NCBI RefSeq assembly: GCF_018688455.1
Contig: NZ_CP061319.1
Coordinates: 1,488,001 to 1,552,000, forward strand
Direction of reading: 5' to 3'
Source of the DNA: Polynucleobacter sp. AM-7D1
GTDB lineage: Bacteria; Pseudomonadota; Gammaproteobacteria; Burkholderiales; Burkholderiaceae
DNA length: 64,000 nucleotides
The notes under the pieces were generated by a model. That model worked only from the letters and a program-made list of their open reading frames with translations. It did not search any database and was not told where the DNA came from. The translations under genes and the position numbers were made by a program. Positions 17,728-26,693 of the stretch are shown here, one piece after another. Each line of letters starts with the position of its first letter. The stretch's first letter is position 1.

Positions 17728-19416
17728 TTAGGGGCGAACATACAGATCTTTACCATGCTTAATCGTCTTCACAATCTGAATATCTTTAATCTCCATTGGA
17801 TCTACTTTCAAGGGATTACGATCAAGCAGCACCATGTCAGCAAGCTTTCCAGCGGTGATGCTACCCTTTGATCCCTCTTCCTTGTATTGATAGGCAGGTA
17901 CAGAGGTAAATGCACGGAGAGCAAGGTAAGGGTCGATACGCTGATCAGGGCCCAAAACTCCTCCGCCATAGATATTGCGGTTCACAGCGGTCCCAATCGT
18001 AAATAAGGCGCTTGGGCCAGATGATGGGGTGTCATTATGAATACCAAATTGCATCCCTTTTGTATGAGCCAAATTGAGTGGCACCATATTACTAGCCCTC
18101 TCATCGCCTAGAATTTTTCTATACACATCCCCATACATCCAAATGTGATTAGGCATAAATTGAGGAAGAATTTTCTTAGTTTTGTATTGATCTAATTGAT
18201 CATCACGGATAAAAAATGAGTGTGAAATTACTGTTCTGCGATCTTCAGTAATTCCCGCCTCTTGAATTGCTTTGGAAATCCCGGCAAGAGTCATATCAAT
18301 TCCAGCATCGCCATTGGAATAGCCGTAATACTGAATATTCTTTTCGTAGGCTAGCTTTGCATAACGATCAACTAAAGCTTGGGTAGCAACAGCCATACCA
18401 CGCCAATCTTTTGGGAACCCGGTAGTGTCTGCATAGGGTTTTGTGAAATACGCCAAACGTAATTGAGGTGCTCCATCAGTAGACACCAAGATTCCAGCAA
18501 CCTTAAAGCCGCCATCGCCTCTTGTGTAAACACCAAATGGGTATTTTTGGTTTGTTGCTAGTAACTGATCAACCACATCGTAAGTTGGTAGCGCAATCAG
18601 ATCCAGGCTAATCACATTACGATCAACTGCTTGACGCATATTGCGAATATCCTCAAGTGTAGTTTCATAGCTCTGTGCAGTGGTAAATCCATTTGAGGCG
18701 TAAATCTTTTCAGCCCTGCGATATGTTTCCATCATCAAGTCTTGGGAATACTTACCAAATACCTTCGCAGTTGCACTTATATTAGGACTGCCAATCAATT
18801 CGCCAGTTAGTTTTCCTGTTTTTGGATCAACAGGAATCATCCCTTGCACAACTTTGGTGGATTTAGTAATGCCTAATTTTTTCAAGCCTGCCGAATTCAC
18901 AATCCCCGTCAAGGTGGAAATGTTATTAACAAATACTGGTTGATTAGGAAATGCTGTGTCTAATTGCGCAATAGTCAAAGGGCCATCAGTTAAAAAAGCA
19001 TCCGCATACTCGGCCCCAATGATCCAACCATTAAATGGGCGAGCCTCAGCCTTCAATCGACCTATTAACTCTTGGGTTGTATGAGGAGGCTTCTTAGAAA
19101 AATAACCCAGATTTACACCCAGAGTATTTTGAGCAATTAAAGTAAAGTGACCCCAAGCATCTATAAAACCAGGAATTAAGGTTTGACCTTTTAAATCCTG
19201 AATATCTGGATTTGCACCAGCTTCATTTAAAGCATCTTTCATACTGCCTGTGTAGGTAATCTTCTTACCCTTCACCACCACCGCCTCAACATACTGCGGC
19301 TTATCACCCTCCATAGTCAGGATGTCACCATTGAAATACACGCTTGCACCACCAGCAAATACTTGAGCAGTCATTAATAGCAAGAAAGCGGATAGGGATA
19401 TATTCAGGGTTTTCAT
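17728..19416 (-). CDS. Exported amidohydrolase paralogue with altered metal site
   Basis: A 562-residue YtcJ-like protein with signal peptide (AQVFA-GGA) and the same overall plan as the other two paralogues. However, the first metal motif reads IDAWGHF, so Trp88 replaces the first His of HxH (His90 remains). The middle motif reads YYGYSNGD, with Tyr366 in place of the His seen in HSNGD in its neighbours. His399 (ISHSFF) and GIHNDTPSS are kept. It may bind metal differently or be inactive. Start at 19416 gives a proper signal peptide. Confidence 0.8.
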   Translation of the reverse strand: MKTLNISLSAFLLLMTAQVFAGGASVYFNGDILTMEGDKPQYVEAVVVKGKKITYTGSMKDALNEAGANPDIQDLKGQTLIPGFIDAWGHFTLIAQNTLGVNLGYFSKKPPHTTQELIGRLKAEARPFNGWIIGAEYADAFLTDGPLTIAQLDTAFPNQPVFVNNISTLTGIVNSAGLKKLGITKSTKVVQGMIPVDPKTGKLTGELIGSPNISATAKVFGKYSQDLMMETYRRAEKIYASNGFTTAQSYETTLEDIRNMRQAVDRNVISLDLIALPTYDVVDQLLATNQKYPFGVYTRGDGGFKVAGILVSTDGAPQLRLAYFTKPYADTTGFPKDWRGMAVATQALVDRYAKLAYEKNIQYYGYSNGDAGIDMTLAGISKAIQEAGITEDRRTVISHSFFIRDDQLDQYKTKKILPQFMPNHIWMYGDVYRKILGDERASNMVPLNLAHTKGMQFGIHNDTPSSGPSALFTIGTAVNRNIYGGGVLGPDQRIDPYLALRAFTSVPAYQYKEEGSKGSITAGKLADMVLLDRNPLKVDPMEIKDIQIVKTIKHGKDLYVRP

Positions 19417-19525
19417 GATTGAATCACTTATTAATGGATAGGGAGTTCAGTGGGGCAAGATTGCGAAAGGCAAAGCTAACTAAAAAATGGATAACTTCAT
19501 TATTACAAAAAAGATAGGTCCAACC

Positions 19526-19552
19526 CAATAAAAAACCACCCGAAGGTGGTTT
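19526..19552 (-). terminator. Rho-independent terminator with C(UUCG)G loop
   Basis: Leftward ACCACC-TTCG-GGTGGT stem followed by a T-run, 12 bases past the stop (19564) of the Ntn hydrolase gene. Same sequence core as at 16321 and 35171. Confidence 0.85.
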
Positions 19553-19563
19553 AGTGCAGAAGT

Positions 19564-20685
19564 TTATTTTAAGAACTCTGCCGTCAAGTCATTTTGAGGG
19601 TATGGCAGCTTATCAACCAGCCAAGTCTTCGTCTTTCCGGACTTAAATACTTCATTCAGATTAATCTCAATAAAGTTTGTACGATTTGCATAGTTTGCAA
19701 TTTTCATACGATTATTCTTTAAGTCTTTGATATTGACCCACTGAGTGTAATCAGAGGCAACCTGTTTACCATCTGTTGACCGAGCAACACCAATAGGAAT
19801 ATCGACGTTATTCAAGACGTGATCGGCAGCTTGCATTGCATCAACGCTATTGCTTGGCTGATACATAAATTGCTTCAAATAAGTTGCCCTCACAAAGCGA
19901 GATGGTGGAGTGTAATCTGCTGGCAAACCTAATAAGCCGCCCCCCTGACCCAGTTCAGTAACGTTGGTATTGCCCACTGTTACAGATGCTGTTGCAGTAG
20001 ATGTAAGTGATAGGTAGTTACGGACATTGTTCAGGTGCCAGTCATAGGTAGGTGCATTGGTAAGCACTCCAGCAACATTATTGTGGATCATCATTTGACC
20101 CTTCACAAATTCAACAACAATACTGTCACCGCCACGGTCTGTTAACACCAGGTGCAACCAAGGTGGAGTTGGCAAGCCTTTGACTTCACTTGGGTCAAAC
20201 CACACTTTGTATTTAGGAAGTTCGTTTCGTAACTCTTTAACTGAGCCAAACATTCCTAAAATAAAGCCCCCCAAGTTCAATATAGAAACATAATTCTTAT
20301 CTTGCGGAGTAACGGTTTGATATTCAGTAAAGCCAGGTAAAAAATTGCCGCTAATGGCAAGACCTGCTTCATTTTGACCCTCAAGATATGCTGGGGGACC
20401 TGCTAAGACTCCAGGGGCAATTGCAGCAAATGCATATTTACTAGATAGGTTTGTTGCGGGCAACTTTAGTGATGATGGTGCACTTAGATTGATGGTGGTG
20501 CCTTTTGGATTTGCCGTGAGCTGCCACTTCATATCAAAAGCCCACTCCATCGTTCTACCCGCAACAACAGAGCCATCTTTTGCAACGATATTGACAGCAG
20601 TACATGCATTACTCGCGAATGGGGCGAGCGCCAAAGTTGCTGAAACTGAAGCAGCCACTATTTTTGTAATCATTTTTTGCTTCAC
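19564..20685 (-). CDS. Exported Ntn amidase, choloylglycine hydrolase/penicillin V acylase family
   Basis: A 373-residue linear amide C-N hydrolase. The signal peptide ends FASNA and Cys28 follows (NACTAVN), so cleavage would expose the N-terminal nucleophile Cys used by this family. Downstream VVAGRTMEWAFD carries the Arg and Asp of the active site, and EGQNEAGLAISGN, TNAPTYDWHLNN (Asn) and a late Arg also match. Members hydrolyse bile salts, penicillin V or N-acyl homoserine lactones. In a freshwater bacterium, acyl-amide or signal-molecule hydrolysis is more plausible than bile salts, but that is inference. Confidence 0.85.
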   Translation of the reverse strand: MKQKMITKIVAASVSATLALAPFASNACTAVNIVAKDGSVVAGRTMEWAFDMKWQLTANPKGTTINLSAPSSLKLPATNLSSKYAFAAIAPGVLAGPPAYLEGQNEAGLAISGNFLPGFTEYQTVTPQDKNYVSILNLGGFILGMFGSVKELRNELPKYKVWFDPSEVKGLPTPPWLHLVLTDRGGDSIVVEFVKGQMMIHNNVAGVLTNAPTYDWHLNNVRNYLSLTSTATASVTVGNTNVTELGQGGGLLGLPADYTPPSRFVRATYLKQFMYQPSNSVDAMQAADHVLNNVDIPIGVARSTDGKQVASDYTQWVNIKDLKNNRMKIANYANRTNFIEINLNEVFKSGKTKTWLVDKLPYPQNDLTAEFLK

Positions 20686-20848
20686 TGAATCTCCTTGGAA
20701 CAGATTAAATTGAATATGAAAAGCATAACATCTATAAAAGGCTTGATCTAGCCAATCCTAAAAAAGCTCTGCTTTGGGACCGAATGGGCTAAAGGCGCCT
20801 CAAAGTAACTCTTGAGGAATGCTGGACACCAAGTCATTTTTAGCTTTT

Positions 20849-20861
20849 ATTACAATGTAAT
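20849..20861. promoter_or_regulatory. Candidate operator upstream of alpha/beta hydrolase
   Basis: Inverted repeat ATTAC-AAT-GTAAT about 40 bases before the rightward start at 20901 and in the gap shared with the leftward amidase gene. It could overlap a promoter; no matching regulator is known here. Confidence 0.3.
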
Positions 20862-20900
20862 ATGTTTTTTTGAGCAAACCACCATAAACTGGAGCTGATA

Positions 20901-21851
20901 ATGCCCTCTAATAATTACTTACGCTTTTTAAATGCTAAATTGATGCGGGGCATTTTTTTAACGATAGCTACTGCTTTCATTTCTCTGAGCCTCAGTCTTA
21001 CAGTACATGCCCAAGAAAAGCCAGAAATTAAATATGCTCCAGTAAATGGTGTGAAATTAGCCTATTACCTCAAAGGCAAGGGTGATCCCATGATTTTGAT
21101 TATGGGTTATGCCGGCACTTTGAGCGCATGGGACCCCGCGCTTCTTGATGAACTAGCAAAGAATAACCAGTTAATCATTTTTGATAATCGTGGTGCCGGA
21201 CTATCTACCGATACCAAAGAAAATAACACCACTATTCCGCAAATGGCCGATGATGCCGCTGGTTTAGTCAAAGCTCTAGGCTTTAAAAAGGTCAACGTCT
21301 TTTCATGGTCAATGGGCGCTCGCATTGGACAGCAATTTGTCATCAGACACCCAGAGCTAGTTAATAAGGTTATTCTGTTGGCGCCAAATCCGGGTGGAAA
21401 ATATCAGATTGCCATTAATAAAAAAGTGGGTGAGGAGTTGAATAACCCAAGTCTTTCTCCGATGGAGAATTTCGAGTTGCTATTCCCAATGACGCCAGAA
21501 GGTAAAGCAGCTGCTAAGGCTGTGTATGAGAGATGGGCAGCAGCGAGAGCCGCAGGTACCATCCCTGATGATTTTGTAGTATCCAAAGAAACTAAGGCGC
21601 GCCAAGTTCGCGCTCGCATAACCCTTTGGAATGCAGACAATCAGAACTACAAAGATCTCAAAAATATTAAAGTTCCGGTGCTAGTTGCAGATGGCCGCGA
21701 GGACATCATCGATAACCCTCAAAATTCAGTTGTGATCGCCAATCAAATCCCTTTTGCTTGGCTAGCTTTTTATGAAGGCGGACATGCATTTTTATTCCAA
21801 AGCTACAAGAAACTATCCGAAACAGTAAATGTATTTCTGCAAAAAGACTAA
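20901..21851 (+). CDS. Exported alpha/beta hydrolase
   Basis: A 316-residue alpha/beta hydrolase fold enzyme with an N-terminal signal or anchor (hydrophobic stretch about 16-36, LTVHA-QEK). Motifs: MGYAGTLSAWDP (oxyanion side), DNRGAGLSTD, nucleophile elbow FSWSMGAR, acid in ADGREDI and His in EGGHAFLF. The only rightward gene in the hydrolase block, divergent from the Ntn amidase. Likely an esterase or related hydrolase; substrate not readable. Followed by a strong terminator. Confidence 0.8.
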   Translation: MPSNNYLRFLNAKLMRGIFLTIATAFISLSLSLTVHAQEKPEIKYAPVNGVKLAYYLKGKGDPMILIMGYAGTLSAWDPALLDELAKNNQLIIFDNRGAGLSTDTKENNTTIPQMADDAAGLVKALGFKKVNVFSWSMGARIGQQFVIRHPELVNKVILLAPNPGGKYQIAINKKVGEELNNPSLSPMENFELLFPMTPEGKAAAKAVYERWAAARAAGTIPDDFVVSKETKARQVRARITLWNADNQNYKDLKNIKVPVLVADGREDIIDNPQNSVVIANQIPFAWLAFYEGGHAFLFQSYKKLSETVNVFLQKD

Positions 21852-21877
21852 CTAGTAAAGCCTTTATCAGCAAACTT

Positions 21878-21905
21878 AAAAGCCACTCATTGAGTGGCTT
21901 TTTTA
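21878..21905. terminator. Terminator between convergent genes
   Basis: Stem AAGCCACTCA / TGAGTGGCTT followed rightward by TTTTT. It ends the alpha/beta hydrolase gene (stop 21851) and may also serve the convergent patatin gene (stop 21920), although the leftward T-run is weaker. Confidence 0.85.
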
Positions 21906-21919
21906 TACTTTTGCAAATT

Positions 21920-23020
21920 CTAAGCTGCCATCCAAAAGCGCTTCATTTCCGGAAGATCTTGCATGCCTCGCTCATACCCATACTTGATAGCAGGCTCCAT
22001 AATTTCTGGGTCTACAACGCTCATGGTTTTTCTACCTGGCAACATACCAACAACCACCAACTTTGTCTTTGTGCCTCCCGCCTCTAGATCTTTTACTTCT
22101 TGCAAAATCGTATTAGGTAAGTGATTTAAACGCAGACCTTCTTTTTCTTGTTGAATCGTATCTGCTAAAGCTACAACGAGGGCTCTTCTTGACCCAGCCA
22201 CAATATCGCAATGCGTTTCTGTTGAACCAATACTTCCGTCCATGCAAACACGATCTTTAACCCAAGTTGGGCCAGTAACTCCAGGTGCAGAGGCACTGGC
22301 AGCACATGCATCAATCACAGATACCCCCGAATCTGGAGCAACAACTAAACGCTCAGCGGTGTAGCAATCAATAGTAGTGATATACATTTTTTTCGGGATA
22401 GTTTTCATATCCCCTAGAAACACTTTAATGTTTGTTTGAAACTTATCAGATGGAATGGATCTTGCGGCCATCGCAGCATGACCAATTGCCTGGATGGTAT
22501 CGGGATTACCATCCTTTGCGCTAAGACCCATCTTCATTACCCGCTCCTGGCTGGGTGAGAATTTTTTGGTTGGCACTAACTTAGCCATGATCTTTGGGTA
22601 GTCAGCTAATAAATTAAATTCTGCAGAAAATAGATCTAGACGGCTACCCAATAAAGCGCTACCTAACACTGCACCTGCCGAGGTGCCCACAACGATATCA
22701 GCCAAGCGAAGATCAATGCCATTTGCTAGCATGGCATGAAAATAGCCAACTAGAAATGAACTCATATATTCAGAGCCACCGCCTAAAACGATTGCCCTAT
22801 CCTTACCTTTTCCTGGAGGATTTTTATAGGGTATGGGATGCGCTAGACCATCATTCCAACTAGAGGTCGTTTTCTGAATTTCTTTAGCCTCTAATGCCCT
22901 CACCTCGGCTATTGCTTTCTTAGATAAGTTTGAGGATTTTGAAAATGCCTGTGTGCTTGTGACAGCTGCAACCCCTGCGGCAGAGGATTTTAAGAAATTG
23001 CGTCGAGAAGGTTGATTCAT
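21920..23020 (-). CDS. Exported patatin-like phospholipase
   Basis: A 366-residue patatin-type lipid acyl hydrolase. A twin-arginine style leader (PSRRNFLKSSAAG) predicts Tat export. The oxyanion Gly run LGGGSEY lies near 79-85, the nucleophile GTSAG has Ser114, and DGSIGST carries the dyad Asp. Patatins cleave acyl groups from phospholipids or other lipids. It closes the block of exported hydrolases; its upstream side borders the tRNA-derived fragment at 23181. Confidence 0.85.
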   Translation of the reverse strand: MNQPSRRNFLKSSAAGVAAVTSTQAFSKSSNLSKKAIAEVRALEAKEIQKTTSSWNDGLAHPIPYKNPPGKGKDRAIVLGGGSEYMSSFLVGYFHAMLANGIDLRLADIVVGTSAGAVLGSALLGSRLDLFSAEFNLLADYPKIMAKLVPTKKFSPSQERVMKMGLSAKDGNPDTIQAIGHAAMAARSIPSDKFQTNIKVFLGDMKTIPKKMYITTIDCYTAERLVVAPDSGVSVIDACAASASAPGVTGPTWVKDRVCMDGSIGSTETHCDIVAGSRRALVVALADTIQQEKEGLRLNHLPNTILQEVKDLEAGGTKTKLVVVGMLPGRKTMSVVDPEIMEPAIKYGYERGMQDLPEMKRFWMAA

Positions 23021-23143
23021 AGTAGCCCAGTTAATGGTTATCCCAGTGACTATCTTTATATCAAAACTTTCTAATGCCTAGCAATCCTAAGCTTTGGAGA
23101 ACATCCACATCTTGATTTGATACTTTGCAGCATAAATAGAAAA

Positions 23144-23171
23144 ACGACTTAGGAACTTCTCCCTAAGTCGT
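23144..23171 (-). terminator. Hairpin terminator beside tRNA fragment
   Basis: Stem ACGACTTAGG (23144-23153) / CCTAAGTCGT (23162-23171), followed leftward by TTTTTCTATTT. It sits just past the decayed tRNA 3' half, where the original tRNA terminator would be expected. Confidence 0.7.
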
Positions 23172-23180
23172 TAATGTTGT

Positions 23181-23217
23181 TGGCGGGCCCACCTGGACTT
23201 GAACCTATGACCAAAGT
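23181..23217 (-). pseudogene. Decayed 3' half of the CAU tRNA (att-like scar)
   Basis: This stretch matches the 3' half of the intact tRNA at 37902-37978, from the CCA end through the T arm to the ACCAAAG of the anticodon arm, with about five differences over 36 bases. It then switches to TTTTTTGAAACAACCATC, a sequence also found at the two internal repeats. This is the layout left when an element integrates in a tRNA and displaces the original 3' half. Confidence 0.75.
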
Positions 23218-23292
23218 TTTTTGAAACAACCATCTAACAATTCATTGCTCCAAAGTAATTTTTAGAGGAGTAAGTGTTACTTTAAGTAACGC
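23218..23292. repeat. Partial copy of the island repeat, with GTTACTT palindrome
   Basis: Contains AACAACCATCTAACAATTC and GCTCCAAAG, related to GAGCAACCATCTAACACTTC-type text at 27826 and 32220. It ends in GTGTTACTTTAAGTAACGC (23274-23292), a near-perfect palindrome shared by five sites. Third, shorter member of the repeat family that separates the gene sets of this region. Confidence 0.75.
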
Positions 23293-23342
23293 CAAGAATA
23301 AAACCCTAGAATTGGCACTCATTAGCAATTCCAAATAGAAGG

Positions 23343-24311
23343 TTACTGCTGCTCAATTTGAGCCGTAGCGGCAATCTTTTGATATCGAGAAATCTCTTCC
23401 TTGACATACTTATTAAATTCTTCAGCAGAAATTACCTTGGGGTCAATGCCCACTTTAGAGTATGCCTCTCGTACTTCAGGGTCCTGCAAGGCTTTGGCAA
23501 TATCACCATTAATTTTATTCACCACAACAGCTGGAGTTCCGTTCGGAGCCCACAATCCAAACCATAAACTCATATCAAAATTAGGAAACCCTTGCTCAGC
23601 AATTGTGGGGATCTCAGGCGCAGCAGAAGATCGAGATTTGCTCGCAATACCAAGAGCCAGTAATCTTCCACCTTTAATTTGACCCAAAGCAGTACTTAAC
23701 GAAGCCATGCAAAATGCAATCCTTCCTGACATTACCTCTTGTATAGCTTCAGGACCGCCTTTTAATGGGATATGGTTCATTTTTATCCCAGCAGCTTGAA
23801 TAAAATATTCAGCAGCAAAGTGGGTGGAACTTCCCACCCCCACGGAGGCAAAGGGAATCTCACCAGGCTTTGCCCTGGCTGCGGACACAATATCTTTAAT
23901 AGATTTATATGGGCCATCTGGCGATGTCACTAAAACATATGGCGTATCGCCTAAATAGCTAACATTCACAGGGGGCTTACTATATTCGTAAGGTAACTTC
24001 TTATAAGTTGCAGGGTTGGTTGCAAAAGTTACAGATTGAAAGAGTAGTGTTTGACCATTTGCTTCTGCATTAACAACTGCTGCCGTACCTATTAAGCCGC
24101 CAGCACCAGGTTTATTTTCAACTACTACTGGTTGCTGCCAGACTTTAGTCAAATACTTAGCAATGATTCTAGCTGCTGTATCAGCTCCCGATCCGGGAGT
24201 TAAAGGAACTACCAACTTAACCGGTCCAGAAGGAAAAGTTTGAGCATTTACTTGAGTCAAACTCATCACCATGCAGATAATGAAAGTAATTAACTTATTC
24301 ACCGTTTTCAC
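23343..24311 (-). CDS. Bug/TctC-family periplasmic binding protein
   Basis: A 322-residue tripartite tricarboxylate transporter-type (Bug) solute-binding protein. Signal peptide ends VNA-QTF; family motifs are GPVKLVVPLTPGSGADTAARI near the N-terminus, VENKPGAGG, and the central PFASVGVGSSTHFAAE. Such proteins bind carboxylates or other small anions. No TctA/TctB membrane genes are in the window, so it is an orphan. The start overlaps the stop of the FAH gene by 4 bases (ATGA), which shows translational coupling. Confidence 0.9.
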   Translation of the reverse strand: MKTVNKLITFIICMVMSLTQVNAQTFPSGPVKLVVPLTPGSGADTAARIIAKYLTKVWQQPVVVENKPGAGGLIGTAAVVNAEANGQTLLFQSVTFATNPATYKKLPYEYSKPPVNVSYLGDTPYVLVTSPDGPYKSIKDIVSAARAKPGEIPFASVGVGSSTHFAAEYFIQAAGIKMNHIPLKGGPEAIQEVMSGRIAFCMASLSTALGQIKGGRLLALGIASKSRSSAAPEIPTIAEQGFPNFDMSLWFGLWAPNGTPAVVVNKINGDIAKALQDPEVREAYSKVGIDPKVISAEEFNKYVKEEISRYQKIAATAQIEQQ

Positions 24312-25180
24312 TCCTGATCTTGTATTGAATTTCTTAGGATGCCAATATTTTCTATTTCAATTTCACAGATATCACCGGGTTTCATAAAAACAGGTGGTGT
24401 TCTTGCGTAGCCCACTCCTGCAGGTGTTCCGGTAATAACTACATCACCAGGTTCTAGTGTCATACATTCAGTAATGAGCACAATGGTTTCAGCAACATCC
24501 CACAGAAAGTCTTTAGTGTTTGCATTTTGCATTACCGATCCGTTTAACCGGGATTGAATCTGAAGGCCGTGTGCGCCCTTAGGCAACTCATCTGGCGTTA
24601 CTAACCATGGGCCAAATCCACCGGTCTGATCAAAGTTTTTGCCAATAGTCCATTGGGTGGTTTTACGCTGATAGTCGCGCATACTGCCGTCATTAAAAAT
24701 GCTATAGCCAGCTATGCAGTCAAGGGCATTTTCTCTATTTAAATTACGCGCTCTTTTACCCACCACAAATGCTAGCTCTGCCTCGTAATCCAATTTATCA
24801 GAAACCCTGGGTCGGATTAGAGGGGCCTCATGAGAGGCAAGCGAGCTAGGGCCACGCAGGAAAAAGCTTGGGTATTCTGGACGAGCGTTACCGCCCTCCT
24901 TTGCATGATCAGCATAGTTCAGCCCCATGCAAATAATCTTCCCTGGTCGATCAATCAAAATATCAAACTGGATATCAGAGAGATTTCTAATGACAGCATT
25001 GGGATTTAAAAGCGCCCCTTTAGCCAACCCTAGATCCGGGTCTATTGCAATCAAACTACCTAAGTCCGCTGGGATACTGGCATCGGTTGCGCATAAATCT
25101 ATAAATTCATTTGAGTCTTTTTTGCGGAGGACTCCAACGCTTTTTTTATTGCTCTGATCGCGGTAACTAAATAATCTCAT
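24308..25180 (-). CDS. Fumarylacetoacetate hydrolase family protein
   Basis: A 290-residue FAH-superfamily enzyme; members are hydrolases, hydratase/isomerases or decarboxylases acting on diketo or oxo-acids with Mg/Mn. The C-terminal domain shows IICMGLNYADHAKEGG, the metal ligands in DYEAELAFVVG, WTIGKNFDQTGGFGPW and VVITGTPAGVGYA. It lies between two Bug binding-protein genes in one leftward unit, suggesting that the bound compound or its product is an oxo-acid. Exact reaction unknown. Confidence 0.88.
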   Translation of the reverse strand: MRLFSYRDQSNKKSVGVLRKKDSNEFIDLCATDASIPADLGSLIAIDPDLGLAKGALLNPNAVIRNLSDIQFDILIDRPGKIICMGLNYADHAKEGGNARPEYPSFFLRGPSSLASHEAPLIRPRVSDKLDYEAELAFVVGKRARNLNRENALDCIAGYSIFNDGSMRDYQRKTTQWTIGKNFDQTGGFGPWLVTPDELPKGAHGLQIQSRLNGSVMQNANTKDFLWDVAETIVLITECMTLEPGDVVITGTPAGVGYARTPPVFMKPGDICEIEIENIGILRNSIQDQE

Positions 25181-25194
25181 AGCTTCTTTCTAAA

Positions 25195-26178
25195 TTACTC
25201 TTTCTTAAGCCCTGCAGATTGAACAACCGGCCTTAAGCTAACAAGCTCTTTAGCAATAAATGAAGTTGCTGCAACGCCAGTGATATTACTAATTGGTTGA
25301 ATCGATATTGAATTTAATTTATCGAGTAATTCAGGATTTTTTAAGGCCTTAGTTGTCGCCAAAATTAAAGTGTTAGTAATATCAGGCGATAAACCCTGGG
25401 GTGCAGAGACAATATTCCATAAAGCAGCTTGGAAATCTTTTAAACCAGTCACTTCGTTAACAGTTGGTATATCAGGAATCAAAGGAGATCTTTTAGAGGC
25501 AGCTATTGCAACGATCTTTAGCTTTCCAGCTCTATGTTGATTGATTAATGACCCCAATGTGTCAACCGTCATATTTACTTGGTTACCTATCAAGGCGGGA
25601 ATAGATTGGGCGCTACCTCTAAATGGTATGTGCTGAATATCTAAACCCCCTAATTCATATTTCAATCTTTCACCAACAATATGCAAATAAGTTCCCTCTC
25701 CTGCTGATCCATATTGCAACTTGCCTGGGTTGATGCGCGCATATTCAACCAACTCTTTAAAACCCCCTTTAGTCGCCGGGCTAACCGCAAATACAATCGG
25801 CGCATCACCCACTACTGCAATTTGTGTAAAGTCCTTAATGGAGTCATACTGAGGCTTAGCATTAATGAGGTTATATAGAACATGGGTTGAAGCTGTACCA
25901 AATAGCAATGTATATCCATCTGGTGCACTATTTTTTACTTCTAAACTTCCAATGGCGCCACTTGCCCCACTTTTGTTGTCAACAACTACAGGCTTTCCTA
26001 ATTGCGTTGATAAGGCCTGCGCATACTGCCGAGCAAATTGATCTGTTGGGCCACCTGCAGGAAAAGGTACAACCAATCGAATTGGCTTAACGGGGTAGTT
26101 ATTTGACTGTTGAGCATGAGCTGAGATAAAACCAGCGCACAAAGTCAAAATAAATAAGATAAATTTAAACAGTTTCAT
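25195..26178 (-). CDS. Bug/TctC-family periplasmic binding protein
   Basis: A 327-residue second Bug protein, signal peptide ending SAHA-QQS. Family motifs: KPIRLVVPFPAGGPTDQFAR, VVDNKSGASGAIG, LQYGSAGEGTYLHIVGE and DIPTVNEV. Divergent from the other Bug protein, so a different ligand is possible. It is upstream of the FAH gene by 14 bases and follows the GlcG-like gene by 9 bases, all leftward. Confidence 0.9.
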   Translation of the reverse strand: MKLFKFILFILTLCAGFISAHAQQSNNYPVKPIRLVVPFPAGGPTDQFARQYAQALSTQLGKPVVVDNKSGASGAIGSLEVKNSAPDGYTLLFGTASTHVLYNLINAKPQYDSIKDFTQIAVVGDAPIVFAVSPATKGGFKELVEYARINPGKLQYGSAGEGTYLHIVGERLKYELGGLDIQHIPFRGSAQSIPALIGNQVNMTVDTLGSLINQHRAGKLKIVAIAASKRSPLIPDIPTVNEVTGLKDFQAALWNIVSAPQGLSPDITNTLILATTKALKNPELLDKLNSISIQPISNITGVAATSFIAKELVSLRPVVQSAGLKKE

Positions 26179-26187
26179 GATTAAACC

Positions 26188-26685
26188 TCACAGTTGATTT
26201 TCATTCCAGTTATCGGCAGCTGCCGGCGGCTCAGGCACAAAGCCTGCTAATTTAATTGCCTCAATAGCGCAATACTCATCTTTATCTGAGGCATCTCCAC
26301 TAATACCAACGGCGCCAATTGCAATTCCTTGTTTATTCACTATCAATACACCCCCAGGCGTTGGAATAAATCTTCCGTCTGATGCCGCTGAGAGCGCCGA
26401 TTGAAAGGTCGGTCGATTTGCCAATCTATCTCGAATTTGCCGAGTAGCCATACCCATGCCCAACGAACCCCAAGCCTTGCCAATAGCAATGTCATGTCTC
26501 AATATGCCGCAACCATCTTCTCGCTTGAAGGCAACAACATTCCCACCAGAGTCAAGAACGGCAACTGCTAAAGGTAGCAATCCATTAGTTGCCCTCAACT
26601 TTAGGGCATGAGTAATTATTTGATCTGCATCACTCAACGCTAAGCTTGAATGTACTGAAATAAGCTTTTCAGCCACGATTGCCAC
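26188..26685 (-). CDS. GlcG/HbpS-family protein
   Basis: A 165-residue protein of the GlcG/HbpS (DUF336) family. Typical motifs are ALPLAVAVLDSGGNVVAFKREDG-like text in the first third and TPGGVLIVNKQGIAIGAVGISGD in the C-terminal part. Members bind heme or cobalamin-like cofactors or take part in glycolate and other catabolic operons; function is not fixed. Two GTG starts fit: 26685, or 26676 with a GGGGG ribosome-site run about 8 bases before it. First gene of the leftward catabolic unit, divergent from the GntR regulator. Confidence 0.85.
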   Translation of the reverse strand: MAIVAEKLISVHSSLALSDADQIITHALKLRATNGLLPLAVAVLDSGGNVVAFKREDGCGILRHDIAIGKAWGSLGMGMATRQIRDRLANRPTFQSALSAASDGRFIPTPGGVLIVNKQGIAIGAVGISGDASDKDEYCAIEAIKLAGFVPEPPAAADNWNENQL

Positions 26686-26693
26686 CCCCTATT

